Shown here in pieces: positions 16,418 to 24,950 of a DNA stretch of 64,000 bases. Source of the stretch: Paraburkholderia sp. D15 (GTDB lineage Bacteria > Pseudomonadota > Gammaproteobacteria > Burkholderiales > Burkholderiaceae); NCBI RefSeq assembly GCF_029910215.1, contig NZ_CP110396.1, forward strand, positions 868,001 through 932,000, in the 5' to 3' direction. The notes beneath the pieces are model-generated. The model was not told the DNA's origin, did no database searches, and saw only the letters and a list, made by a program, of their open reading frames with translations. Made by a program: the position numbers and the translations under genes. Position 1 is the stretch's first letter. Every line of letters starts with the position of its first letter.

Positions 16418-17539
16418 ATGAATCAGCGCTCCACGCCTTCGCATCTGGCCGCCGCAGCCGCGGCCGATTCGCGTTCGGCGATCTCGACGAGCCGTTTCAG
16501 CACCCACGCAATGAGCGCGCGGGAGCAGTTGCTCGCGTGGCGCCAGCGGGTCGGACACGTGGTGGACGTACCGCCGTCGAACGCGCAGATCGAGCGCGGC
16601 TTTCGCGGCGAAATCGATCTGTACGCGGTGGGCGGCATGGTCTTTACCGACTGCCGCACCGACTCGATGCGGCTGGAGCGGTCGGTCGCGCGCGTGTCCA
16701 CCGACCGGCGGCGCGATTACGCGTTCCAGCTGTTCGTCGAGGGCGAAATCGGGCACGTCACGGGCATGCAGAAGAAACGCAGCGCGGCGGGTTCGGTGCG
16801 CGGCATTGTCGCGTTCGATCTGAACCAGCCGTTTCGCGTCGAGCGTCCCGAATGCCGGTTGCTGAGTCTGTTCGTGCCGGCCGCGCTTGTCGATGCGGAA
16901 CTGGACGGCCCGGCGATTCACGGCCGCATCGTCGAACAGGGCTCGCCGCTGACCGGCCTCGTGCTGGATCATCTGGCGGCGCTCGCGCAGGACATCTCCA
17001 CGCTGAGCCCGGCGGACGCGGCCGACGCGTTGCACACCGGCGCCCAGTTATTGGTTGCCGCGTTCGGCAGGCACACCCGTCTGACCGGCGCGAGCCGCGC
17101 GGCCTTGCAGGCGGCGGCGATGGGCCAGGTGCGCCGTTATATCGACGCGAACCTGCACCACGGCGGCCTCACGCCGACCAGCGTGGTTCAGGCGCTGCAA
17201 TTGAAGCGCGCGACGATCTATCGCTGGTTCGAACACGAGGGCGGGCTCGGCGCGTACATCCGCAATCGCCGGTTGCGCGAGGCAGCGGACGAACTGGTCC
17301 GTTATCCCAATCTGCGGGTCGCGGAGATTGGTTACGGACTCGGCTTCCAGAGCGCGTCCGATTTCACGCGGGCGTTTCGCCGCGCGTTCGACATGAGCCC
17401 GCAGGACATGCGCTTGCGGGCGTTTGATCTGCAGGGACGGGACGCCGCGTGGGAAAGCCCATCAACCCGGCCAGCGTCAATACGATCGCGCCCATCAGAT
17501 ACCACGCGGGCACCATCGGCTCCCCCGTGCGATCGATAA
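16418..17539 (+). CDS. AraC-family transcriptional regulator (AraC_binding_2 type)
   Basis: 373 residues. The N-terminal half resembles the sensor domain of FeaR/NahR-like AraC proteins. The C-terminal AraC DNA-binding domain shows two helix-turn-helices: SVVQALQLKRATIYRWFE and the hallmark IGYGLGFQSASDFTRAFRRAF, followed by MSPQDMR. After that the frame continues about 36 residues as Ser/Thr/Arg-rich sequence antisense to the MFS gene. The functional protein probably ends its fold before this tail. It likely controls the neighbouring transporter, but no operator is visible. Confidence 0.88.
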   Translation: MNQRSTPSHLAAAAAADSRSAISTSRFSTHAMSAREQLLAWRQRVGHVVDVPPSNAQIERGFRGEIDLYAVGGMVFTDCRTDSMRLERSVARVSTDRRRDYAFQLFVEGEIGHVTGMQKKRSAAGSVRGIVAFDLNQPFRVERPECRLLSLFVPAALVDAELDGPAIHGRIVEQGSPLTGLVLDHLAALAQDISTLSPADAADALHTGAQLLVAAFGRHTRLTGASRAALQAAAMGQVRRYIDANLHHGGLTPTSVVQALQLKRATIYRWFEHEGGLGAYIRNRRLREAADELVRYPNLRVAEIGYGLGFQSASDFTRAFRRAFDMSPQDMRLRAFDLQGRDAAWESPSTRPASIRSRPSDTTRAPSAPPCDR

Positions 17540-18713
17540 GCCACGTCACGATGAACGGCGAAAAACCGCCGAACAGCACCACGCCGAAGCTGTAAATCAC
17601 CGACAGTCCCGCCGCGCGCCGATGCGCCGGCAAGGCTTCCATCATCAGCACCGAGTTGGCGCCCGCGTTGTTGACCGCGAGCGCCACGTACGCGGCGATG
17701 ATGACCAGCGCCGCGAGATCGCCCGCGCCGTGCGTCAGTGCCCGGAACGCCGGATACGTCGCCGCCAGCGATGCCGCGAGCGACAGGTATTGCAGGGTCT
17801 TGCGGCTCGCGAACCGGTCGGCGGCCAGCGCGACGAGCGGTGTCGCGACGAGAATCACGAGACCGGACAGGCACGCGGTCCACAGACTGATCGCCGGCGG
17901 CCGGTGCAGCGTACGGACCAGGTAGGCCGGCATATAGAACACCGTCAGGTAGATCCCCACCGAAGGCGCGGCCATCATCATCAAACCGCAGACGAGCGCA
18001 CGCGGATGCTCGGCGAACAGCCGCAGCGGCGCAAGCGGCGCGCGTCGTCCGGATGCGGGTGCGGCCGCCGGCATGCGCCGTCGCAGATACCAGCCGACCG
18101 GGCCGATCAAGCCGCCGAGCGCGAACGGAATGCGCCATCCCCACGCGTGCATCGCGTCGGGCGACAGCAGCATCGTCGTGCTCGCGCCCACCAGCGCGGC
18201 GACGAACGCGGCCGCGCCCTGGCTCGCGCCGCGCCAGCTCACCATGAAACAACGCCGCCGCTCGCCGGCGGATTCCATCAACGACGCCGATGCGGGACCG
18301 ATCTCGCCACCCGCCGCGAGCCCCTGCATCAAGCGCGCGAGCACCATCAGCACGGTCGCGGCGGGACCGATCGACGCGTAATCCGGCAGGCACGCGATCA
18401 ACCACGTGCCGAGCGTCATCAACGCGAGCGATACGGTGAGGCCTGCCTTGCGGCCGCGGCTGTCGGCGATATGGCCGATCAGGATCGCGCCCAGCGGACG
18501 CATCACGAAGCCCGCGCCGAACGTGGCGAGCGAGAGCAGAAGCGATGCGGCCGGACTGTGCGACGGAAAGAACAGCATGCCGATCGTCACGGCGGAAAAG
18601 CTGTAGACCGTGAAGTCGTACGCGACGAAGCCGTTGCCGATCACGATCGCGATGACGATACGACGGAGTTTTTCGCGAGACAGGGGGGCCGTTTCGAGGT
18701 CGGCGGTTTGCAT
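17364..18713 (-). CDS. MFS transporter, metabolite:H+ symporter (MHS) type
   Basis: 449 residues, twelve membrane helices. Family signatures are GHIADSRGRKAG between TM2 and TM3, LARLMQGLAAGGEIGPA, and GWRIPFALGG. Relatives include ProP, ShiA, KgtP and citrate/dicarboxylate carriers, so the substrate is likely a small organic acid or zwitterion. The 3' end overlaps the convergent AraC gene by 176 bases. The start at 18713 (MQTADLETAPLSREKLRR) is the natural N-terminus of this group. Confidence 0.9.
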   Translation of the reverse strand: MQTADLETAPLSREKLRRIVIAIVIGNGFVAYDFTVYSFSAVTIGMLFFPSHSPAASLLLSLATFGAGFVMRPLGAILIGHIADSRGRKAGLTVSLALMTLGTWLIACLPDYASIGPAATVLMVLARLMQGLAAGGEIGPASASLMESAGERRRCFMVSWRGASQGAAAFVAALVGASTTMLLSPDAMHAWGWRIPFALGGLIGPVGWYLRRRMPAAAPASGRRAPLAPLRLFAEHPRALVCGLMMMAAPSVGIYLTVFYMPAYLVRTLHRPPAISLWTACLSGLVILVATPLVALAADRFASRKTLQYLSLAASLAATYPAFRALTHGAGDLAALVIIAAYVALAVNNAGANSVLMMEALPAHRRAAGLSVIYSFGVVLFGGFSPFIVTWLIDRTGEPMVPAWYLMGAIVLTLAGLMGFPTRRPVPADQTPASACPAGSCRTRGETPA

Positions 18714-18978
18714 GGAAGACGGTCGGCGGGAAGAAACGGCGGTGAAGAAGAAAGACAGACTCTACTTCTTTAACGGCTCGCGAGCAGGCAACTTGATGTT
18801 GCGGGCGCAACCTTTTCTGGCATTCGAACGTGGGCGCTGATGCGAGCCATCGTCCGTCAAGCGCATGCCTTCCAGCGCTTCAATCGATCCATAGCGCCAC
18901 CAAGCCACCGAGCCGCCGATCCAACCGAGCCGCGCTGCTAAACTTGCCGCGCCCTTCTCACCTTTTCCGTTTCAACCG

Positions 18979-19596
18979 ATGCTCCGATTCGACAACCTCA
19001 CCAAGCGCTACGGCGAACGCGTCATTTTCCAGGGATTGCACCACGACATCCCGTCCGGTTGCGTCGCGCTCGACGATGAATCCGGCAGCGGCAAATCCAC
19101 CTTGCTCGGCGTGCTCGCGGGTACGCTCGCAGCCGATTCGGGCGATGTCTGGATCGGTGGTCATTCGCTGCGCGCCGCGCCGCGTGCCGCGCAAGCCGTG
19201 CTGACTTACGTGCCGGAAGACTGTCTCGCTGAGTCGCAGCAGACCGGCCGCGCGTATCTGCACGAAGTCGCCGCCGCGCGCGAGACGACGCTCGGCACGG
19301 CGGCGTTGGACCTCGCGGACCGCTTCGGCCTGACGCCGCATCTCGACAAACGTTTCGAGCAGATGTCGTTCGGCACGCGCAAGAAGATCGTGCTGACGGC
19401 GTCGGTGCTGGGCGAAACGAGCGTGCTGCTTGCGGATGAACCGGTCGGCGGCCTCGACGCGTCGGCTCGCGCGGTGCTGGTCGACCTGTTCAGATCGCTC
19501 GGCGAAACGCGCACGGTGTTTTTCTCCAGCTATGACGCGGCGTTTACCGAGGCGTGCAAGGCGACGCGTGTCCGGTTCGCGGATTTGACGGGTTGA
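18979..19596 (+). CDS. Orphan ABC-type ATP-binding protein, atypical motifs
   Basis: 205 residues, about the size of a lone nucleotide-binding domain. Walker A is ESGSGKST and Walker B VLLADEPVGGLD. The signature reads MSFGTRKKI instead of LSGGQ, and the switch position lacks His (VFFSSYDAAF). No permease gene is adjacent on either side. It may serve a membrane subunit encoded elsewhere, or act as a non-transport ABC protein. Hydrolysis may be slow given the altered switch; that is inference. Confidence 0.8.
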   Translation: MLRFDNLTKRYGERVIFQGLHHDIPSGCVALDDESGSGKSTLLGVLAGTLAADSGDVWIGGHSLRAAPRAAQAVLTYVPEDCLAESQQTGRAYLHEVAAARETTLGTAALDLADRFGLTPHLDKRFEQMSFGTRKKIVLTASVLGETSVLLADEPVGGLDASARAVLVDLFRSLGETRTVFFSSYDAAFTEACKATRVRFADLTG

Positions 19597-19707
19597 CGAC
19601 GTCAAGACGCACGCGCATCACGACGTCAACGCGCCCGATCGACTCGACGACACCGTCCGGGCGCTGATGGATCAAATCCCGCCTCGATTACTGCCTCGAT
19701 TACTGCC

Positions 19708-20301
19708 TCAATTCCCGGACCGCTGATCCGCTCCCCCGCCGCCCAACTGCGTCAGCCCACATAGCTGCGCGAACGCCCCTTCCACATGACTGGCCAGGCT
19801 CGACGACACGTCACCATGCCACGTGGCCGCCGCAAAACCGAATGCGGCGATGCCGGTCCGGGCAGCCAGCATCGCGAGCGCCGGCTCGGTTCCGCGCTCG
19901 ACCAAGGCCTGCGCTAACGCCGCCGTGACCGCCGCGGATTTTGCGAGCGCCCGCTCCTGAAGCGCGGGGACCGCTTCGATGACCCGTTGCCGCGGCGCCA
20001 GAATCGGACGGTTGGCCTCGACCAGCGGAGCGACCGCCGTAAACGCGCGTATCAGCATGTCCAGCGGCGCGGCGCCATCCGGTGTGCTGCGCACCGCTTC
20101 CATCAGCTTCTCGATCAACTCGACTTCGCCGTCGAAGAAAACCTCGCGTTTATCGGCGAAGTGCCGGAAAAACGTGCGCTCCGTGACGCCGGCCTGCGCC
20201 GCGATCTGTGCGGTCGTGGTCTGGTCGAAACCGTTCTTCGTGTACAGGTCGAGCGCTGCGTCCTGTAAGCGGCGTCGTACCGCGTCTCCATTTCTTGGCA
20301 A
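19708..20301 (-). CDS. TetR-family transcriptional repressor
   Basis: 197 residues. The N-terminal TetR helix-turn-helix is clear: TTAQIAAQAGVTERTFFRHFADKREVFF. The C-terminal ligand domain is typical of the TetR_C family with WHGDVSSSLASHVEGAF near the end. It is divergent from the quinone oxidoreductase gene, with two matching palindromes in the 98-bp gap (20321-20335, 20355-20369). A perfect minus-strand -10 TATAAT (20340-20335) overlaps the first, predicting autorepression and repression of the divergent operon. Ligand unknown, possibly an electrophile or quinone. Confidence 0.9.
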   Translation of the reverse strand: MPRNGDAVRRRLQDAALDLYTKNGFDQTTTAQIAAQAGVTERTFFRHFADKREVFFDGEVELIEKLMEAVRSTPDGAAPLDMLIRAFTAVAPLVEANRPILAPRQRVIEAVPALQERALAKSAAVTAALAQALVERGTEPALAMLAARTGIAAFGFAAATWHGDVSSSLASHVEGAFAQLCGLTQLGGGGADQRSGN

Positions 20302-20320
20302 CGAAATATCTCCTTTTATT

Positions 20321-20335
20321 TGTCAGTCACTGACA
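20321..20335. promoter_or_regulatory. TetR operator 1
   Basis: TGTCAGTCACTGACA, a perfect 7-1-7 palindrome. It overlaps the minus-strand TATAAT box of the tetR gene and a plus-strand TTGTCA (20320-20325) that can serve as -35 with TATTGT (20344-20349). Confidence 0.75.
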
Positions 20336-20354
20336 TTATATGCTATTGTCATTA

Positions 20355-20369
20355 CGTCAGTGACTGACA
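20355..20369. promoter_or_regulatory. TetR operator 2
   Basis: CGTCAGTGACTGACA matches the reverse complement of operator 1 at 14 of 15 positions. The two centres are 34 bp apart, close to three helical turns, so two repressor dimers could bind on the same face. It lies just downstream of the predicted plus-strand -10. Confidence 0.75.
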
Positions 20370-20399
20370 TATCGAAACCTTTTGCAACAGGAGCGAGCA

Positions 20400-21392
20400 A
20401 TGACGGGGTCCGCAGAATCGGCTGTAACCATGCAGGCTGTGCGTTTTCATGAATTCGGCGAGCCGGCCGACGTGCTGGTCATGGAAGCGGTGTCCCTGCC
20501 GCAACCGGACGCCGGCAGAATTCGCGTGCGCGTGATCGCTTGTGGCCTGAATCCGGCCGACTGGGCGTTATGCCGCGGCCTGTTCGCCGGCAAGATGCCG
20601 CGCGGCGTTGGACTCGACGTGTGCGGGATCGTCGACGCAATCGGCGAGGACGTTCAGGACGTTGCCGTCGGCGACACCGTCCTCGGCGCCGCCGACTACG
20701 CCGGCTGCACCAGCGCCGGCGCGGCCGAACAGGCCATCCTGAAGCACTGGACGCTGGTGCCGGCGGGTTTATCGCCGGAAAACGCGGCCGCCATTCCGTT
20801 GTCGGCCGAAACCGCGTTTCGCAGCATCGAAAGCCTGGAAGTGCGTCATGGACACACGGTGCTCATCCACGGCGCGGGCACGACGGTCGGCTTTGCCGCC
20901 GTTCAGCTGGCGCTGCTGAAAGGAGCGCGCGTCATCGCGACGGCCGGCACAACGCATTCGGCCAAGCTGGCCGAGCTCGGTGCGCGGGTCACCGCATACG
21001 GCGACGGCATCGTCGAACGGGTGATGGCACTCGCGGATGGACCCGTCGATCTTGTGCTGGACACCGCGCCACCCAGCAACGTTTTGCCCGAACTCGTGGA
21101 GATTGCCGGCGGCGACCCGAAACGCGTGCTGACCATCACGGACTTCGTCGCCGCCAATGAGCTGGGCGTGCGGCACACCTTCTCGGAGGGCCATCCGGAA
21201 CGTTGGGACATGCTCGAAGAATTCGCGAAACTGGCCGCCGAAGGAAAACTATTCGTCCCGATTGCGGAGGTCTTTCCTCTTCGGGCCTGGCGTAAGGCGA
21301 TGGAGATCAGTCTGAGCGGTCACGCGCGCGGCAAGCTGATTCTCAAGCCGGACCTGCGCAACGCGCGTCTTGATCAGACGTACGCGGAATAG
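20400..21392 (+). CDS. NADP-dependent quinone oxidoreductase-like (zinc-free MDR family)
   Basis: 330 residues of the medium-chain dehydrogenase/quinone oxidoreductase family: N-terminal GroES-like fold (GLNPADWALCRG), then the Rossmann motif HGAGTTVGFAAVQLA. Zinc ligands are absent as in QOR-type enzymes, and the end HARGKLILKP is typical. Start at 20400 because CAGGAG lies 6 bases upstream. It reduces quinones or alpha,beta-unsaturated carbonyls with NADPH. Under the divergent TetR repressor; such pairs often respond to electrophiles. Confidence 0.9.
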   Translation: MTGSAESAVTMQAVRFHEFGEPADVLVMEAVSLPQPDAGRIRVRVIACGLNPADWALCRGLFAGKMPRGVGLDVCGIVDAIGEDVQDVAVGDTVLGAADYAGCTSAGAAEQAILKHWTLVPAGLSPENAAAIPLSAETAFRSIESLEVRHGHTVLIHGAGTTVGFAAVQLALLKGARVIATAGTTHSAKLAELGARVTAYGDGIVERVMALADGPVDLVLDTAPPSNVLPELVEIAGGDPKRVLTITDFVAANELGVRHTFSEGHPERWDMLEEFAKLAAEGKLFVPIAEVFPLRAWRKAMEISLSGHARGKLILKPDLRNARLDQTYAE

Positions 21393-21448
21393 CGCTTTCA
21401 TTGCCGCCCAGCAAGCCCCCCGCCCCCTGACTAATCGTGGAGACGCCA

Positions 21449-21835
21449 ATGATCCGTTGCGTTCGAATCTGGACCGGCACCGACGGCCACTCGCTATTCG
21501 AGGAAGGCTCGATCGATCTTTCAAAAGGAGATCGAGGCGATGTGCTGAGCGAAACCGTTGGCGCAGTGTCGATCTCGTTTCGCGAGACTCGCGCGGGCGG
21601 CGCTTTCGAATGGCACGATGCGCCCGCTCGCCAGTTCGTCATCACGTTGAGCGGCACGCTCGAATTCACTGTCCGCTCGGGCGCCACCTTCACGATCGCG
21701 CCCGGCGACGTTCTGCTCGCCGAAGACACGACAGGAATCGGTCATAGCTGGACACTCATCGACGACAACCCGTGGCGGCGCGCTTACGTGATCTTTGCAC
21801 CCGGCGCCGCGCCCTGCTTTGTGAAAAAAATCTAA
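21449..21835 (+). CDS. Small cupin-domain protein
   Basis: 128 residues forming a single cupin barrel: GGAFEWHDAPARQFVITLSG corresponds to motif 1 and APGDVLLAEDTTGIGHSW to motif 2, with His and Glu candidates for metal binding. GGAG lies 6 bases before the ATG at 21449. It follows the oxidoreductase by 56 bases and precedes mqo by 24, so it is probably co-transcribed. Function unknown; it may bind or isomerise a small carbonyl substrate of the operon. Confidence 0.8.
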   Translation: MIRCVRIWTGTDGHSLFEEGSIDLSKGDRGDVLSETVGAVSISFRETRAGGAFEWHDAPARQFVITLSGTLEFTVRSGATFTIAPGDVLLAEDTTGIGHSWTLIDDNPWRRAYVIFAPGAAPCFVKKI

Positions 21836-21859
21836 CCGATCCCATCGACGGAGGCAGGA

Positions 21860-23359
21860 ATGATTTCCTCTACCATACTTAGGATGACTGATGTCGCACT
21901 GATCGGTGCAGGCATCATGAGCGCGACCGTGGGTACGTTGCTCAAGGAACTCGACCCGTCGCTCACGGTGACGATCTTCGAGAACCTGGACGATTGCGCG
22001 CTCGAAAGCTCCGGCGGCTGGAACAACGCCGGCACGGGGCACGCCGCCAATTGCGAGCTGAACTACACGCCCGAACTGCCGGACGGCAGCGTCGACATTG
22101 CCAAGGCGCTCGAGGTCAACGTGCAGTTCGATCTGTCGCGGCAACTGTGGTCCTACCTCGTCGAGCGCGGAAAGATCGACGATCCCGCGAAGTTTATCCA
22201 TGCCTGTCCGCACATGAGTTTCGTCACCGGCGAGGCCAACCGGAACTTCCTGCGGGAACGGTATCGGGCGATGTCCGCGCACCATTGCTACGCGGGCATG
22301 CAATATACCGAGGACAGCCGCGAGATCGCCGGCTGGGCGCCGCTGTTGATGGAAGGCCGTGCAGCGGATACGCCCGTTGCGGCCACGCGCATGGCAACCG
22401 GCTCCGACGTCGATTACGGCGCCCTGACGCATCTTCTGGTGGAACAGCTCGCCAACCAGAGAGGGGTCTCGGTGCACTACGGGCACCGCGTCGTCGAGCT
22501 CATGCGCGGCGAAAAAGAGGGCTGGCGCATCGAGGTTCAGAACCGCGAAACGGGAGAAATCAGTGTCACGCGCGCGAAATTCGTTTTCATCGGCGCGGGC
22601 GGCGCGTCGATCGAACTGCTGCAGAAATCGGGCATTCCGGAAGGACGGCTTTACGGCGGATTTCCCGTCAGCGGGGTCTGGTTGCGCTGCGATGCCGATG
22701 CCGTCGCGCAACGCCATCACGCAAAGGTGTATGGCAAGGCCGCGCATGGCTCGCCGCCGATGTCGGTGCCGCATCTCGACACGCGGATAGTAGGCGGCAA
22801 GCGTTCGGTTCTGTTCGGTCCTTATGCCGGCTTCTCGACCCGATTTCTCAAGCAAGGCTCCCTTCTCGACCTGTTCAGATCGGTCCGGCCCGCCAACATC
22901 TTTCCCATGCTCGACGTCGCACTGCACAGCCTGCAACTCGAAGAGTACCTGGTGGGACAGATCGTGCAGACCCCGCACCAGATGTTCGAAACCTTGCAGG
23001 GTTTCTATCCCGAAGCGAGGCAAAACGAGTGGACCGAGGCGGTTGCCGGCCAGCGTGTCCAGATCATCAAGGCGAACGGCAGAGGCGGCGGCGAGCTGCG
23101 GTTCGGCACGGAACTCGTCGCGTCGCAGGACCGGTCCATCGTGGCGTTGATGGGCGCGTCGCCCGGTGCATCGACCGCGGCACACATCGCGCTCGACGTG
23201 CTGCAGACCTGCTTCGCCGACCGGCTGACCGAGGACGCGTGGTTGCCGCGGCTGAAGCACATCATCCCGACTTACGGCATCGACCTGAAGCGCGATGCCG
23301 GCGCGTGCCGGCGGACACGCGCGGATACCGCGGCAACGCTCGGACTGGACAACGTGTGA
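21860..23359 (+). CDS. mqo: Malate:quinone oxidoreductase
   Basis: 499 residues, normal Mqo length. The N-terminal FAD motif is VALIGAGIMSATVGTLL. Characteristic blocks are SSGGWNNAGTGHAANCELNYTP, VFIGAGGASIELLQKSGIPE, GGFPVSG and MGASPGASTAAHIALDVL. A membrane-associated flavoprotein that oxidises malate to oxaloacetate and reduces quinone. GGAGG lies 6 bases before the start. Followed after 142 bases by the cytochrome bd genes, which would reoxidise the quinol. Confidence 0.95.
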   Translation: MISSTILRMTDVALIGAGIMSATVGTLLKELDPSLTVTIFENLDDCALESSGGWNNAGTGHAANCELNYTPELPDGSVDIAKALEVNVQFDLSRQLWSYLVERGKIDDPAKFIHACPHMSFVTGEANRNFLRERYRAMSAHHCYAGMQYTEDSREIAGWAPLLMEGRAADTPVAATRMATGSDVDYGALTHLLVEQLANQRGVSVHYGHRVVELMRGEKEGWRIEVQNRETGEISVTRAKFVFIGAGGASIELLQKSGIPEGRLYGGFPVSGVWLRCDADAVAQRHHAKVYGKAAHGSPPMSVPHLDTRIVGGKRSVLFGPYAGFSTRFLKQGSLLDLFRSVRPANIFPMLDVALHSLQLEEYLVGQIVQTPHQMFETLQGFYPEARQNEWTEAVAGQRVQIIKANGRGGGELRFGTELVASQDRSIVALMGASPGASTAAHIALDVLQTCFADRLTEDAWLPRLKHIIPTYGIDLKRDAGACRRTRADTAATLGLDNV

Positions 23360-23501
23360 CGCCCGGGTTGCCCGCGCGCGACCTACGTTTTGCGCCGGCG
23401 CCTGGTCCGCGTTTGCCGCGCACCTAACCCACGATTGCCCACGCGCCCCCCGCCCGGTCTGCTGTGCGGCCCGACTGAACGAACGGATCAAGAGACGTCT
23501 C

Positions 23502-24950
23502 ATGAACCTCACCGCACTCATGCTCTCGCGAATCCAGTTCGCGGCAACCGTGTCGTTTCACATTATTTTCCCCGCCTTCACGGTTGGGCTGGCGGCGTGG
23601 CTCTGCGTGCTGGAGGGCATGTCGCTGGCGACGGGGCGCCCTGTCTATCGGCGCCTGTTCGATTTCTGGCGACGCATCTTCGCGGTCGCCTTCGCGATGG
23701 GCGTGGTGTCGGGCATCGTCATGGCATTCCAGTTCGGCACCAACTGGAGCGAACTGTCGCGGCGCACCGGTGCGATCCAGGGACCCTTACTGGGCTACGA
23801 AACGTTCACCGCGTTCGCGCTCGAAGCCAGCTTCTTCGGCATGCTGATGTTCGGGCGCAAGCGCCTGCCGCACTGGGCGTATTTCCTTTCGTGCCTGATG
23901 GTGGCGCTCGGCACCACGTTGTCGTCGTTCTGGATCATGGTCAACAACAGCTGGATGCAATACCCGGTCGGCTTCACGGTCGGCGACAAAGGCGTGTTCA
24001 TTCCAACCGACTGGCCAGCCATCATCTTCAACCCGGTGATGCTGGTGCGCTTTCCGCACATGCTGCTGGCCGCGTATCTCACGTCGGCCTTCTGCATTGC
24101 CGCGACCGGCGCGTGGCACACGCTGAAGGGGCAGTCCCCGGCGGAGTCGCGCACCATGATGCGCATGGCGCTGGGGCTGGCGGCGGTGCTGGTGCCGTGC
24201 CAGCTTCTGTTCGGGCATCTGGTCGGCGACTACACGCACGACAAACAGCCGACCAAGTTCGCCGCGATCGAAGCGCGCTGGCATGACGAGCAGCCGGCCG
24301 CCGAAGTGTTGATCGCGTGGCCGAACGAGAAGACCGAGTCCAACGATTACGCGATTGCCATTCCCTATCTGGGCAGTCTGATCGGTTCGATGAGCCTCGA
24401 TTCGAAAGAGGTCGGGCTGACCGACTGGCCCAAGGCGGACCGGCCGCCGGTGGCGATTCCGTTTTTCGCCTTTCGCATCATGGTCGCGTGCGGGCTGCTG
24501 ATGCTCGCACTCGCGTGGTACGGCAGCTGGCAACTCGCGCGCAACGGCATCGAACGAAAACGATGGCTGCTGTGGACGATTTTCCTGTCCTTTCCGGTCG
24601 GCTTCATCGCCACGCTGACCGGCTGGTTCACCGCCGAGGTCGGCCGGCAGCCGTGGACGGTATTCGGTCAGTTGCGCACCGTCGATGCCGTCACACCCAC
24701 GCTCGGCAGCCCGGAAGTCGCCGCCACGCTGACACTCTTTTCGATCGTCTACAGCGTGATCTTTCTGTTCGGCACGCTCTATATCTATCGTCTGCTCAAG
24801 CGCGGTCCGGGCAGCTCGCCGGAGCCGGCGGGAATCGACACGCCACCAGGACAAACCGCCGGCACCCGAGCCGGCACCAATCCCAAACGTCCGTTGTCGC
24901 TGGCAAGCGAACACATCACGCTGGTCGACAAACCGGAGACGCTCGCATGA
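23502..24950 (+). CDS. cioA: Cytochrome bd-type quinol oxidase subunit I (CioA type)
   Basis: 482 residues, nine membrane segments. Haem ligands are in SFHIIFPAF (His near 19) and VRFPHMLLAAY (His near 186); the GWFTAEVGRQPW block near the C-terminus is diagnostic. The Q-loop is short, as in cyanide-insensitive (CioA) rather than E. coli CydA enzymes. Start ATG at 23502 (MNLTALMLSRIQFA). The stop overlaps the subunit II start (ATGA). Confidence 0.93.
   Translation: MNLTALMLSRIQFAATVSFHIIFPAFTVGLAAWLCVLEGMSLATGRPVYRRLFDFWRRIFAVAFAMGVVSGIVMAFQFGTNWSELSRRTGAIQGPLLGYETFTAFALEASFFGMLMFGRKRLPHWAYFLSCLMVALGTTLSSFWIMVNNSWMQYPVGFTVGDKGVFIPTDWPAIIFNPVMLVRFPHMLLAAYLTSAFCIAATGAWHTLKGQSPAESRTMMRMALGLAAVLVPCQLLFGHLVGDYTHDKQPTKFAAIEARWHDEQPAAEVLIAWPNEKTESNDYAIAIPYLGSLIGSMSLDSKEVGLTDWPKADRPPVAIPFFAFRIMVACGLLMLALAWYGSWQLARNGIERKRWLLWTIFLSFPVGFIATLTGWFTAEVGRQPWTVFGQLRTVDAVTPTLGSPEVAATLTLFSIVYSVIFLFGTLYIYRLLKRGPGSSPEPAGIDTPPGQTAGTRAGTNPKRPLSLASEHITLVDKPETLA

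Noticed and set aside
21521..23521. 666-codon minus-strand frame antisense to mqo
   Set aside because: No similarity to any family; antisense of a clear mqo with low-complexity Arg/Ala composition typical of GC-rich shadows.
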